From contig NZ_CP075371.1 of NCBI RefSeq assembly GCF_018459925.1, positions 3,472,001 to 3,536,000 on the forward strand: DNA of 64,000 nt, given 5' to 3'. Below the pieces are notes generated by a model. It had not been told where the DNA came from. It saw only the letters and a program-made list of their open reading frames with translations, and made no database searches. Shown here piece after piece: positions 1 to 8,540 of the stretch; the first letter of the stretch is position 1, and each line of letters starts with the position of its first letter. The translations under genes and the position numbers were made by a program. The DNA is from Nocardioides aquaticus. GTDB taxonomy: Bacteria; Actinomycetota; Actinomycetes; Propionibacteriales; Nocardioidaceae.

Positions 1-489
1 CACGACCACGGCCGGGAAGTCCTCGTTCTGCTCCAGCAGCCGCAGCGCGACCTCGCGGTCGACGTCCTCGGCGACCGGCACCGGCTGGTACGGCGAGCCG
101 TTCCAGCACCGGTCGGCCACGCTGCCGGGCTCCCCGCAGGTCACCAGGGCGTCCTCGAGGCGGCCGGTGTCGGCGTCGAGCTCGGTCGAGAGCCGGTCGA
201 TCAGCAGGTCGTCCTGCTTGCCGGGGAGCTTGTCGAGCACGGTCCGGTCGACCGCGACCGTCCAGGAGGTGCGGTTGGCCACCAGCGGCCGGCCCTGGTC
301 GTCGACGATCAGGCCCCGCTCGGGCTGCACGACGATCTCGCGCACCGACTGGGCCGCGGCGCGGGCGGTGTACTCGTCGCCGGAGACGACCTGGAGGTAG
401 TACAGGCGCACGAAGAGGGTGGCGAACAACGAGAAGACCAGGGCCTGGACCACCACGAGCCGCAACCGGCTCCGGTGGGCCGGGCTCAC
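1..489 (-). CDS. mrdA: Penicillin-binding protein 2 (MrdA), N-terminal part, cut by window edge
   Basis: Class B penicillin-binding protein, the transpeptidase that cross-links peptidoglycan during side-wall elongation. Only about 163 N-terminal codons are present. The GTG start overlaps the mreD stop (GTGA). The translation has a single N-terminal membrane helix (about residues 8-27) followed by RLYYLQVVSGDEYTARAAAQ and RGLIVDDQGRPLVANRT, which is the typical start of a PBP2 dimerisation domain. The catalytic SxxK, SxN and KTG motifs would lie beyond position 1. It is the last visible gene of the mreB-mreC-mreD-mrdA operon, which supports MrdA over the other class B PBP, FtsI. Confidence 0.88.
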   Translation of the reverse strand, partial: MSPAHRSRLRLVVVQALVFSLFATLFVRLYYLQVVSGDEYTARAAAQSVREIVVQPERGLIVDDQGRPLVANRTSWTVAVDRTVLDKLPGKQDDLLIDRLSTELDADTGRLEDALVTCGEPGSVADRCWNGSPYQPVPVAEDVDREVALRLLEQNEDFPAVVV

Positions 490-1007
490 CGCTGCCACGC
501 GAGCGCCCGCACCGGCTCGAGCCGCCGGAACATCGCCATCAGCGGCGGGAGGACCAGCGGCGTCAGCAGCACGTCGAGCAGCAGCGCGAGGCCGACGACC
601 CCGAGCACGGAACCCACCGAGCTGATCGGGTCCCCGAGCAGGGCGCCGGTCAGGGCGAAGACGGTCGTGCCCAGCAGGGAGCAGACGGCGACCGTGGCGA
701 CCACCGCGACGGCGCTGCTGCGCGCCTCACGGTTGACCTGGCCGGCGACGAGCCCGACCAGGACCAGCGCGAGGGCCCACTGCCCGGCCACGTGGTCGGC
801 CGGCGGCGCCAGGTCGAGCAGGAGGCCGGCGGCCAGGCCGAGGACCATCGCGAACGAGGCGCCCCGCACCAGGCCGGCGGCCACGACGACGAGCAGGACC
901 AGGTTGGGCACGACACCGTGCCAGGAGACCTGGGACAGCACGGAGACCTGCAGCAGGGCGGCGACCAGCACCGCGGCGGCGGCGGCGAGCACGCGGACGC
1001 CGCTCAT
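486..1007 (-). CDS. mreD: Rod shape-determining protein MreD
   Basis: Integral membrane component of the elongasome that links MreC and the cytoplasmic MreB filaments. The 173-residue protein is almost entirely hydrophobic, with about five membrane helices, and ends in a basic tail (FRRLEPVRALAWQR), as expected for MreD. The family is poorly conserved in sequence, so the call rests on size, topology and its place between mreC and mrdA. The ATG overlaps the mreC stop and its own stop overlaps the mrdA GTG, so translation is probably coupled along the operon. Confidence 0.85.
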   Translation of the reverse strand: MSGVRVLAAAAAVLVAALLQVSVLSQVSWHGVVPNLVLLVVVAAGLVRGASFAMVLGLAAGLLLDLAPPADHVAGQWALALVLVGLVAGQVNREARSSAVAVVATVAVCSLLGTTVFALTGALLGDPISSVGSVLGVVGLALLLDVLLTPLVLPPLMAMFRRLEPVRALAWQR

Positions 1008-1993
1008 CGCAGGCTCCCGTCGGCCTCGACAAGGCCGCGGTCCGACACGGTCCCGGACGGCACCACGACCCCGACGACGTCGAGCGACCCGACGTCGACG
1101 AACGGCTCCACGACGACCCGCTTGGTGGACTCGCGCAGGCTCTCGTAGACCGCGGTCACGCGGCCGATCGGGATGCCGGCGGCGTACGGCGCGTCGTTGC
1201 GGCTGCCCCAGGTGACGACCGTGTCGTCCTTGGCGGGGGTCTCGGCGGCGTCGACCAGCTCGAGGTCGAGGTCGCCGCCCTCGCCGGCCTCGCCACGACC
1301 GCGCAGGAAGCCCATCTCCATGCTCTCCCCGACGCGGGCGCCGACGGTCGAGCCGGAGTCCACGACGAGCAGCACGGTGGCGGTGGTGCTGGTGACCCGG
1401 AGCACCCGGCCGACGAGGCCGTCGTCGTTGACCACCGTCATGTCGGGGCCGATCCCGGAGGAGGAGCCGGCATCGATGGTCACGGTGCCGGTGAAGGACT
1501 GCGACGGGCCGAAGCCGACCACGCGGGCCGGCACCAGGGCGTGCCCGAGGTCGCGGGCCGACGACGTCAGGGCCTCCAGCTCGGCGAGACGGTTGCGGTC
1601 GTAGCCGGCCGTGCGGACCTCGGAGCGCAGCGCGGCGTTCTCGGACTCCAGGGCGCCGACGTCGGCGCGCAGCGACGCCTGCGAGCGGAACCACTGCGGC
1701 ACCACGGAGACCGGGCGCACCGCGGCGGCCACGGCGGACTCGGCGGGGCCGACCACCTCGCCGACCGCGCGGCGCACCGGCTCGACCGGCGAGGAGTCGC
1801 CGGCCTGGGTGTCGAGCACCATCAGGCTGGCGCAGGCCATCACGAGGGCCACCACCAGGGAGGTCGGCGGGCGCTGGCCGGAGCCGAGCGGCTGCTCGCC
1901 CCAGCGCCGGTCGCCCCTGCTGCGCCCGAGCCCGTGACCGAGCCCGCGGGTGCGGCCGGGGCCACGACGCGCGAGGGGGGAGGTGCGGGCCAT
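1004..1993 (-). CDS. mreC: Rod shape-determining protein MreC
   Basis: Bitopic protein whose extracytoplasmic part contacts PBP2 and activates the elongation machinery. The 329-residue protein has a basic cytoplasmic N-terminus of about 45 residues, one membrane helix near residues 45-62, then a coiled-coil stretch (ASLRADVGALESENAALRSE) and a beta-rich domain containing GPSQSFTGTVTIDAGSSSGI and NDDGLVGRV, the usual MreC core. The ATG at 1993 overlaps the mreB stop (ATGA) and the stop overlaps the mreD start. Confidence 0.93.
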   Translation of the reverse strand: MARTSPLARRGPGRTRGLGHGLGRSRGDRRWGEQPLGSGQRPPTSLVVALVMACASLMVLDTQAGDSSPVEPVRRAVGEVVGPAESAVAAAVRPVSVVPQWFRSQASLRADVGALESENAALRSEVRTAGYDRNRLAELEALTSSARDLGHALVPARVVGFGPSQSFTGTVTIDAGSSSGIGPDMTVVNDDGLVGRVLRVTSTTATVLLVVDSGSTVGARVGESMEMGFLRGRGEAGEGGDLDLELVDAAETPAKDDTVVTWGSRNDAPYAAGIPIGRVTAVYESLRESTKRVVVEPFVDVGSLDVVGVVVPSGTVSDRGLVEADGSLR

Positions 1994-3021
1994 CAGCGCC
2001 GCCTCGAGTCCGACACGAGCACCTGGGCCAGCGCCTCGAACTCCTCGACGCAGCGGCCCGCGCCGAGGGCGACCGAGGTGAGCGGGTTCTCCGCGACGTG
2101 CACCGGCATCCCCGTCTCGTGGCGCAGCCGTTCGTCGAGGCCGCGCAGCAGGGCGCCGCCGCCGGTGAGCACGATGCCGCGGTCCATGATGTCGCCGGCC
2201 AGCTCGGGCGGGGTCTGGTCGAGGGTCGCGCGCACCGCGTCGACGATGTCGTGCAGCGGCTCCTCCAGGGCCTGACGGATCTCGGCGCTGGAGACGGTCA
2301 CGGTCCGGGGCAGCCCGGTGACCATGTCGCGCCCACGGATCTCGGCCTCGGGCTCGCTGGACATCGGGAAGGCGGAGCCGAGGGTCATCTTGACCTCCTC
2401 GGCGGTGCGCTCCCCCAGCATCAGGGAGTACTCCTTCTTCATCCAGGCCACGATGGCCTGGTCGAGGTCGTCGCCGGCGGTGCGGATCGACAGCGAGGTG
2501 ACGATGCCGCCGAGGCTGATCACCGCGACCTCGGTGGTCCCGCCACCGACGTCGACGACCATGTTGCCGGTGGCGCGGTGCACGGGCAGCCCGGCGCCGA
2601 TGGCCGCGGCCATCGGCTCCTCGACGATGTAGACGCGGCGGGCGCCGGCCTGGTAGCCGGCCTCCTTCACCGCGCGCTGCTCGACCGCGGTGATCCCGCT
2701 GGGCACGCAGATGACCATCCGCGGCTTGGCGAAGTAGCGGCGGCGGTGTACCTGGTGGATGAAGAACCGGAGCATCTGCTCGGTGGCCTCGAAGTCGGCG
2801 ATCACGCCGTCCTTGAGGGGCCGGATCGCGGTGATGTTGTCGGGCGTGCGCCCGATCATCCGCTTGGCCTCGTGGCCGACCGCGAGCACCTCGCCGGTCG
2901 TGTCGTTCATGGCGACCACGCTGGGCTCGTCGAGCACGACGCCCTTGCGGCGCACGTAGACGAGGGTGTTGGCCGTGCCGAGATCGACCGCCATGTCGCG
3001 ACCGATGAGTGAAGAAGCCAT
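1993..3021 (-). CDS. mreB: Rod shape-determining protein MreB, actin-like
   Basis: Actin-fold ATPase that forms membrane-associated filaments directing lateral wall synthesis. The 342 residues cover the whole family length. Phosphate-binding loop 1 is seen in DMAVDLGTANTLVYVRRKG, the second phosphate loop in VVDVGGGTTEVAVISLGG, and the adenosine motif in GIVLTGGGALLRGLD. The start ATG at 3021 has a GAGG Shine-Dalgarno about 9 bases upstream. It is the first gene of the operon. A possible -10 (TAGGGT, 3107 to 3102) lies about 80 bases upstream in the 142-base gap to ndk. Confidence 0.96.
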   Translation of the reverse strand: MASSLIGRDMAVDLGTANTLVYVRRKGVVLDEPSVVAMNDTTGEVLAVGHEAKRMIGRTPDNITAIRPLKDGVIADFEATEQMLRFFIHQVHRRRYFAKPRMVICVPSGITAVEQRAVKEAGYQAGARRVYIVEEPMAAAIGAGLPVHRATGNMVVDVGGGTTEVAVISLGGIVTSLSIRTAGDDLDQAIVAWMKKEYSLMLGERTAEEVKMTLGSAFPMSSEPEAEIRGRDMVTGLPRTVTVSSAEIRQALEEPLHDIVDAVRATLDQTPPELAGDIMDRGIVLTGGGALLRGLDERLRHETGMPVHVAENPLTSVALGAGRCVEEFEALAQVLVSDSRRR

Positions 3022-3163
3022 CCGGGATTGCCTCGCAGCGGGGTCCGCGCGACCGGGGAAGTGAGCGCGCCGCGCGCACGGTCCCGACGCACCCAGGTGC
3101 GACCCTAGGTTCGCCCGGCCGCCGATCGGCGCAGGCTCGCCGCGACGCGCGCGGCGGGAGGTG

Positions 3164-3571
3164 CTAGAGCCCCGGGAACCAGATCGCGATCTCGCGCTCG
3201 GCGGACTCCGGCGAGTCCGAGCCGTGCACGAGGTTCTCGCGGTTCGACAGCGAGTGGTCGCCGCGGACGGTGCCCGGGGCGGCCTTGCGGCCGTCGGTGG
3301 CGCCGTTGATCGCGCGGACCACCTCGACCGCCTCGTCGCCCTCGAGCACGAGCGCCACCAGCGGGCCGCTGGTGACGAAGTCGCGCAGCGGCGGGTAGAA
3401 GTCGCGCTCGACGTGCTCGGCGTAGTGGCGGTCGGCCTGCGCGCCGTCGATGGTGCGCAGCTCGAGGGCCACCAGGGTCAGGCCCTTGGCCTCGAACCGG
3501 CCCAGCACCTCGCCCACGAGCCCGCGGCGGACGGTGTCGGGCTTGAGCAGGACCAGGGTGCGCTGGGTCAT
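3164..3571 (-). CDS. ndk: Nucleoside diphosphate kinase
   Basis: Transfers the gamma phosphate from ATP to nucleoside diphosphates through a phosphohistidine, balancing NTP and dNTP pools. The 135-residue length is normal. The N-terminal RTLVLLKPDTVRRGL, the nucleotide-binding NGATDGRKAAPGTVRGD and the active-site NLVHGSDSPESAEREI with the catalytic histidine are all present. The ATG at 3571 is preceded by TAGGCT (3584 to 3579) with a 7-base spacer and no Shine-Dalgarno, so the mRNA is probably leaderless. That hexamer overlaps the end of the next gene upstream. Confidence 0.96.
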   Translation of the reverse strand: MTQRTLVLLKPDTVRRGLVGEVLGRFEAKGLTLVALELRTIDGAQADRHYAEHVERDFYPPLRDFVTSGPLVALVLEGDEAVEVVRAINGATDGRKAAPGTVRGDHSLSNRENLVHGSDSPESAEREIAIWFPGL

Positions 3572-3581
3572 GGGGCGGAGC

Positions 3582-4292
3582 CTAGTGGTCGGCCGGGGCA
3601 CCCAGGGCGACCGCCCGCCGTCGTACGTCCTCGGGCACCCGGTCGTGGGAGTCGGCACCGTGCTCGGGGGCGCCTGCCACCCGGCGCAGCGGGACCACGC
3701 CGCCCCAGGTGCCGGCGGCGACGTCCTCGGCGTCGTCGACGGGGCCCTCGGCCCGGACCTTGACCGACGCCTCGGCCAGCGGCACCGCCAGGACGGCGGT
3801 GGCGGCCAGCTCCTTGCGCGTGCTGGGCCTCAGCGTGGCCGCCCTCCCGGGCACCATGTGGTCGACGGTCAGGTCGAGGGCGTGCTGCTTCTCCCCGGCG
3901 TCGACGACCACCCGGGCCGCGCCGATCACGACCGCGGAGCGGTAGTTCATCGAGTGGTGGAACGCGGACCGCGCCGCGACCAGGCCGTCGAGCTCGGTCA
4001 GCGTGACGCACACCGTCGCGCCGCCGGAGCGGCCGAGCCACCGCGCGGCCACCGAGCCGTGGACGTAGAGCGTGCCCCCGTCGTCGGGCCCGGCGAGGTC
4101 GACGGCGAAGGCCACCGGCAGCACGACGGGGTACGGCGCCCCGTCCCCGTCCCCGTCCCCTCCGACGACCACGCCCAGGTGTGCCACGAGCGCGTCGTCG
4201 AGCAGCGCGTGCAGCACCTCCCGGTCGTCGGCCGCGCGGGCGTGGCCGCGGCGGACGGTGGTGCGCTCGGTCGGCGACAGCGGGAGGCTCAT
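3582..4292 (-). CDS. Pyridoxamine 5'-phosphate oxidase-like FMN-binding protein
   Basis: Split-barrel flavin-binding protein of 236 residues, related to pyridoxamine 5'-phosphate oxidase and to the Nim/HugZ-like group. Visible features are VVLPVAFAVDLAGPDDGGTL, the barrel strands TLYVHGSVAARWL and VCVTLTELDGLVAARSAFHH, and MNYRSAVVIG, which is typical of this family. The substrate cannot be read from sequence. It is divergent from a MocR-type PLP-dependent regulator (66-base gap), a common pairing that suggests a role in vitamin B6 or PLP metabolism under that regulator. The start ATG has no clear Shine-Dalgarno. Confidence 0.8.
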   Translation of the reverse strand: MSLPLSPTERTTVRRGHARAADDREVLHALLDDALVAHLGVVVGGDGDGDGAPYPVVLPVAFAVDLAGPDDGGTLYVHGSVAARWLGRSGGATVCVTLTELDGLVAARSAFHHSMNYRSAVVIGAARVVVDAGEKQHALDLTVDHMVPGRAATLRPSTRKELAATAVLAVPLAEASVKVRAEGPVDDAEDVAAGTWGGVVPLRRVAGAPEHGADSHDRVPEDVRRRAVALGAPADH

Positions 4293-4358
4293 GGGTCTAG
4301 CGTGACGGCTCGGTGGACCGTACGCACGGGCCACTTCGCGACCAGGACGACAGGCCAC

Positions 4359-5714
4359 ATGACGCTCGCCACCCCGCCACGACTGCCGGTCCGGCTCGAC
4401 CGGACCGCCGCCGCACCGCTGCCGGCGCAGCTCGCCGACCGCGTCCGCGCGCTCGTCCTGGCCGGCACGCTGCGCGCCGGCGACCGGCTGCCGAGCTCCC
4501 GGGCGCTGGCCTCCGAGCTGGCGGTCTCCCGCGCGGTCACCGCGCAGGCCTACGAGCAGCTGGTCGCCGAGGGCTGGCTGGAGGGACGCCACGGCTCGGG
4601 CACGTTCGTGGCCCCGACCGCGCCCGCCGACCGGCCCACGACCGCACCCCGCGCGCGACCGGCCCCCAGCGCCCCGCCCGACCGCCTGGTCCGCCTCGAC
4701 GCCGGCACGCCGTGGATCGACCCGCGCCACGCCGCGGGCTGGCGCCGGGCCTGGCGGGAGGTGTCCACCGCGACGCCGCCGCGCGGGTACGACGACCCCC
4801 GCGGCCTGCCGGAGCTGCGCGCGGCGCTGGCCGAGCGCCTCGGGCGGACGCGCGGGGTGGCGTGCCACCCCGACGAGGTGGCGGTCACCGGCGGCACCAC
4901 GGACGGGCTGCGGCACCTGCTCGGCGCGGTACGGCCCGGGCCGGTGGCGCTGGAGGACCCCGGCTACCGCGCGGCCGTCGAGACGGTACGGGCGCTGGGC
5001 CGACCCGTGCGGGACCTGCCGGCCGTGGGCCCGGTGGACGACCTCGGCGACGCGGTGGCGGCCTACGTGACCCCGGCGCACCAGCACCCGCTCGGCCACG
5101 TGATGCCGGCCGCCCACCGGATCGCGCTGCTCGGCGCGGCGGCCCGGGTCGACGCGCTCGTCGTCGAGGACGACTACGACTCCGAGTTCCGCTACGACGT
5201 CGCCCCGGTCCCGGCGCTGGCCGCGCTGGACCGCGACCGCGTCGCCTACCTCGGCACCGCGGCGAAGTCGGTGGCGCCGAGCCTGCGACTGGGCTGGCTG
5301 GTGGCGCCGTCCGGGCTCGCGGACGCGGTCCAGCGCCGGCGCGTGGTCACCCACGACGCCGCCCCGTGGCCGGTGCAGCGCGCGTTCTGGGCGCTGCTGC
5401 GCGACGGCCACCTCGACCGCGTGGTCCGCACCGCCCGCCGCGTCTACGCCGAGCGGGCGCCGCTGGTCACCGCGGCGCTGACGCCGTACGCCGAGGCGGC
5501 CGGGCCGACCGCCGGGATGTACTCGACGTGGCTGCTCCCCCACGACCGCGCGGTCGCCGCCCGGGACGCGGCCCGGCTGGCCGGCTTCGAGGTGCCCCTG
5601 CTCGCGGGCTACTGCCGCGCGGCGCCGGTGCGCGGACTCGTCGTCGGCTTCGGCGGGGTCACCGACGACGAGCTGGAGCGGGCACTGGCCGCGCTCGTGC
5701 GCGGCCTGGCCTGA
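4359..5714 (+). CDS. MocR/PdxR-type GntR family regulator with aminotransferase domain
   Basis: Transcription factor of 451 residues with an N-terminal GntR winged helix (about residues 20-85: LPSSRALASELAVSRAVTAQ, then GRHGSGTFV) and a C-terminal fold-type I aminotransferase domain that binds PLP as effector. The PLP lysine is in YLGTAAKSVAPSLRLGW, and VVEDDYDSEFRYDVAPV and the GYDDPRGLPELRAAL segment are typical of MocR proteins. The ATG at 4359 is preceded by AGGACGACAGG. Divergence from the PNPOx-like gene suggests that it controls that gene and itself from the shared 66-base gap. MocR members include PdxR (PLP synthesis) and TauR/GabR types, so the exact regulon is inferred. Confidence 0.9.
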   Translation: MTLATPPRLPVRLDRTAAAPLPAQLADRVRALVLAGTLRAGDRLPSSRALASELAVSRAVTAQAYEQLVAEGWLEGRHGSGTFVAPTAPADRPTTAPRARPAPSAPPDRLVRLDAGTPWIDPRHAAGWRRAWREVSTATPPRGYDDPRGLPELRAALAERLGRTRGVACHPDEVAVTGGTTDGLRHLLGAVRPGPVALEDPGYRAAVETVRALGRPVRDLPAVGPVDDLGDAVAAYVTPAHQHPLGHVMPAAHRIALLGAAARVDALVVEDDYDSEFRYDVAPVPALAALDRDRVAYLGTAAKSVAPSLRLGWLVAPSGLADAVQRRRVVTHDAAPWPVQRAFWALLRDGHLDRVVRTARRVYAERAPLVTAALTPYAEAAGPTAGMYSTWLLPHDRAVAARDAARLAGFEVPLLAGYCRAAPVRGLVVGFGGVTDDELERALAALVRGLA

Positions 5715-5725
5715 GGCCTCGGGCC

Positions 5726-6148
5726 TCAGCCCTCGCCGGCGGCCCGGGCCCGGTCGAAGGCGTCGTAGGCCGCGGCCCGCTCGCGCTCGATCTTGTCGCC
5801 GAGCAGCACCGCACCGGCCCACAGCGCGGCGAAGACCGGACCGAGCAGGAACATCACGGGGATCAGGACGCCCAGCGAGATCGCGACGACCTGGACCGCC
5901 CAGCCGAGCCCGTAGGCCCACGGTCGGCGCAGCATCCCGGCCAGCAGCACGCAGACCAGGGCCAGCCCGAGCCCGACCGCGAGCGCCGGACCGGCCGGCA
6001 CCTCGGCGATGACGATCAGCACCGGGGTGGTCAGGCCGAGCGTGACCGCCTCCAGCGACAGCACCGCCGCGGCCATCCCGCGCTTGGGCGAGCGCTGGGG
6101 CCGCGCGGTGGGGGCGACGGGGGTCCCGGGGTCCTCGGCGGTGCTCAT
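5726..6148 (-). CDS. DUF4233 membrane protein next to folC
   Basis: Small actinobacterial membrane protein of 140 residues. A polar, proline-rich N-terminus of about 24 residues is followed by four hydrophobic helices, including LALVCVLLAGMLRRPWAYGL and VVAISLGVLIPVMFLLGPVF, and a charged C-terminus. It matches the DUF4233 family, which is regularly found between folC and ndk in actinobacteria (Rv2446c in M. tuberculosis). Its ATG overlaps the folC stop (ATGA), so it is co-translated with folC. No biochemical function is known to me. Confidence 0.85.
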   Translation of the reverse strand: MSTAEDPGTPVAPTARPQRSPKRGMAAAVLSLEAVTLGLTTPVLIVIAEVPAGPALAVGLGLALVCVLLAGMLRRPWAYGLGWAVQVVAISLGVLIPVMFLLGPVFAALWAGAVLLGDKIERERAAAYDAFDRARAAGEG

Positions 6149-7533
6149 CGCTCACGACCTCCCCGGGCCCCGGGCGGCAGCAGGAGGGTCCGGGCCTCGC
6201 CCACCGTGACGACCGAACCGGTGACCAGCACCGCACCCGACCCGAGCGGGTCCCCGAAGGCCTCCCCGGCCTCGGCCAGGGCGGCGGCCTGGTCGAGGGC
6301 GTCGGCCAGGCGGGGCGCCACGGTCACCTTGTCCTCGTCGAAGACCGTGCGCGCCACCTCGGCCAGGGCGTCGGCCGACAGGGCCCGGGAGGTGGAGTTC
6401 TGGGTGCAGATGACGTGGGCGAGGTGCGGCTCGAGCTCGGCGAGCAGGCCCTCGGCGTCCTTGTCGTCCATCAGCCCGACCACGCCGATCAGCGGGGCGA
6501 AGGTGAAGGAGTCGTCGATGGCCCGCGACAGCGCCTGCGCGCCGTGCGGGTTGTGCGCGGCGTCGAGCACGATCGTGGGGCTGCGGCGCACGACCTCGAG
6601 CCGGCCCGGCGACGTCACGTCGGCGAAGGCGGCCGCGACCAGGTCGCCGTCGAGCGGCTGGTCCCCGGCGAACGCCTCGACCGCGGCGAGGGCGACCGCG
6701 GCGTTCTGCGCCTGGTGCGCCCCGTGCAGCGGCAGGAAGACCTCGTCGTAGCGGGCGCGCAGGCCCTGCAGCGAGACCATCTGGCCGCCCACCGCCGGCA
6801 GCGTCGAGACCACGCCGAACTCCAGGCCCTCGCGGGCCACCGTGGCACCGACCTCGACGGCCCGCGCCAGCACGACCGCGACCACGTCGGGCTCCTGGTC
6901 GGCCACGACCACCGTCGCGCCGGGCTTGATGATGCCGGCCTTCTCCGTCGCGATCGCGGCGGCGGAGTCGCCGAGGTAGCGGGCGTGGTCGACCGCGATC
7001 GGCAGCAGCACCGCGACCGCGCCGTCGGCGACGTTCGTGGCGTCCCACGACCCGCCCATCCCGACCTCGACGACGGCGACGTCGACGGGGGCGTCGGCGA
7101 AGGCGGCGAAGGCCATCGCGACGACGGTCTCGAAGAACGACAGCGGGTGCGTCTCGGCGGCGTCGACGAGGTGGGTGAAGGGGGCGACGTCGTTGAAGGC
7201 GCGCACGAACCCGTCGGCGTCCAGGGGCTCGCCGTCGATGCTGATCCGCTCGGTGATGCTCTCGACGTGCGGGCTGGTGAAGCGCCCGGTCCGCAGGTCC
7301 AGCTGGCGCAGCAGCGCGTCGACCATCCGGGCCGTGGAGGTCTTGCCGTTGGTGCCGGTCAGGTGGATCACCGGGTAGGCGCGCTGGGGCTCGCCCAGCA
7401 GCTCGGTGAACGCCCGGATCCGGTCGAGCGAGGGCTCGAGCCGGGTCTCCGGCCACCGGGAGAGCAGGGCGTCCTCCACCTCGGCCAGGGTCTGGGCGAG
7501 GCGGGGGGCGTCGGGGTCGGGCACGTCTGTCAT
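6145..7533 (-). CDS. folC: Bifunctional folylpolyglutamate synthase / dihydrofolate synthase
   Basis: ATP-dependent Mur-ligase-like enzyme that adds glutamate to dihydropteroate and tetrahydrofolates. The 462-residue protein shows the Walker A loop HLTGTNGKTSTARMVDALLR, the HVESITERISIDGEPLD loop, VAVVEVGMGGSWDATN and the C-terminal VLDAAHNPHGAQAL. I chose the ATG at 7533 over the GTG one codon earlier because TAGACT (7546 to 7541) stands exactly 7 bases before it, the leaderless arrangement repeated across this window. It is followed by the coupled DUF4233 gene. Confidence 0.95.
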   Translation of the reverse strand: MTDVPDPDAPRLAQTLAEVEDALLSRWPETRLEPSLDRIRAFTELLGEPQRAYPVIHLTGTNGKTSTARMVDALLRQLDLRTGRFTSPHVESITERISIDGEPLDADGFVRAFNDVAPFTHLVDAAETHPLSFFETVVAMAFAAFADAPVDVAVVEVGMGGSWDATNVADGAVAVLLPIAVDHARYLGDSAAAIATEKAGIIKPGATVVVADQEPDVVAVVLARAVEVGATVAREGLEFGVVSTLPAVGGQMVSLQGLRARYDEVFLPLHGAHQAQNAAVALAAVEAFAGDQPLDGDLVAAAFADVTSPGRLEVVRRSPTIVLDAAHNPHGAQALSRAIDDSFTFAPLIGVVGLMDDKDAEGLLAELEPHLAHVICTQNSTSRALSADALAEVARTVFDEDKVTVAPRLADALDQAAALAEAGEAFGDPLGSGAVLVTGSVVTVGEARTLLLPPGARGGRER

Positions 7534-7581
7534 CACCGCCAGTCTAGGCGGGTGCCCGCCACGGCCCGCACGCCCGCGACC

Positions 7582-8475
7582 TCACTCCACGCGCAGGGAC
7601 GCGGTGTCGACGTACGCCTCGAACCCGAGCCCGGCGTAGAGCCGGTTCGAGACCGGGTTCGCCTGGTCGGTGAACAGGCAGACCTGCGACCCGCCGGCCC
7701 GCAGCAGCGCGGCGACCTGGTGCACGGCGTTGCCGGCGTACCCCCGTCCGCGCAGCGCCTCGGGGGTCAGCACGGGCCCGATCCGGGCCACCCCCTCGGC
7801 GGGCGGGTTGGCCCCGACGAGGCAGACCGGGCGCCCCTCGTCCTCCCACCACCACACGACGCCGGCGCGGACCTTGGACCGCAGCGACACCAGGTCAGGA
7901 TCCGCGTCGGCCCCGGCATCGCGGCCCGCGGCCCGGTCGACCTCGCGCTGGAACGACGCCCACCACCGGGCCAGCTCGTCGAGCTCGTCCTCGCGCACCG
8001 GTCGCAGCGCGCCCGGCGCCGGCCGCGGCGGGCGCTGCTCGCCCAGGACGTGCAGCCGCAGCCGCTCGTGCACCCGCGCCGTCCGGCCGGTCAGCCGCGC
8101 GGTCTCCTCGGCCACCACCCGGGCGGCTGGCAGCGCCCCGTTCACGGCCGTCACCTCCTCGCCGCGGTCGTGCAGGGCGCCGGCCAGGGCCACCGCGGCC
8201 GCGTCCGGCATCGCGTGCACCCAGGGGGCGTACGGCGGGTGCGGCATGGTCCGCATCGCGACCGAGACCGGCTCGCCGCCGGGCCCGTGCACGACCAGCC
8301 ACCACCGCGGCACGCCGGGCGCCGGGGGTGCGACTCCCCCGGCCGCGGCGAGGCGTGTCCACACCGACAGCACCGAGGTGAGCACCGGCTCGGCGGCCAG
8401 CAGCGGCCCGGCCTCGGCCAGGAGCCGGGCGGGGTCCTCGGTGAAGGTCAGGGCGTACGGCTCGGCGGTGTCCAC
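7582..8475 (-). CDS. GNAT family N-acetyltransferase
   Basis: A 297-residue acetyl-CoA-dependent acyltransferase. The C-terminal third holds the GNAT core: VARIGPVLTPEALRGRGYAG (motif A with the R/Q-x-x-G-x-G/A acetyl-CoA loop), AVHQVAALLRAGG, then LFTDQANPVSNRLYAGLGFE. The N-terminal 150 residues resemble the less conserved first GNAT half of actinobacterial two-domain proteins. The substrate is unknown. The GTG start is preceded by TAGCCT (8488 to 8483) at 7 bases, so it is probably leaderless. It is divergent from valS across a 65-base gap that also carries the valS -10. Confidence 0.85.
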   Translation of the reverse strand: MDTAEPYALTFTEDPARLLAEAGPLLAAEPVLTSVLSVWTRLAAAGGVAPPAPGVPRWWLVVHGPGGEPVSVAMRTMPHPPYAPWVHAMPDAAAVALAGALHDRGEEVTAVNGALPAARVVAEETARLTGRTARVHERLRLHVLGEQRPPRPAPGALRPVREDELDELARWWASFQREVDRAAGRDAGADADPDLVSLRSKVRAGVVWWWEDEGRPVCLVGANPPAEGVARIGPVLTPEALRGRGYAGNAVHQVAALLRAGGSQVCLFTDQANPVSNRLYAGLGFEAYVDTASLRVE

Positions 8476-8527
8476 CGGGCCGAGGCTAGGACGCGGACCG
8501 GTGGCGGCGCACCGGGTTTCCCGACCG

Positions 8528-8533
8528 TAGGCT
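8528..8533 (+). promoter_or_regulatory. Putative -10 element of valS (leaderless)
   Basis: TAGGCT ends 7 bases before the valS ATG, placing a transcript start at or next to the A of ATG. No Shine-Dalgarno is visible. The same hexamer at the same distance precedes ndk and ettA on the other strand. Confidence 0.5.
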
Positions 8534-8540
8534 GGGTGCC

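Noticed and set aside
4313..6751. An 812-codon plus-strand frame overlapping the MocR-type gene and folC
   Set aside because: Arginine/alanine/glycine-rich shadow of the MocR frame and of the minus-strand folC, with no Shine-Dalgarno or domain.
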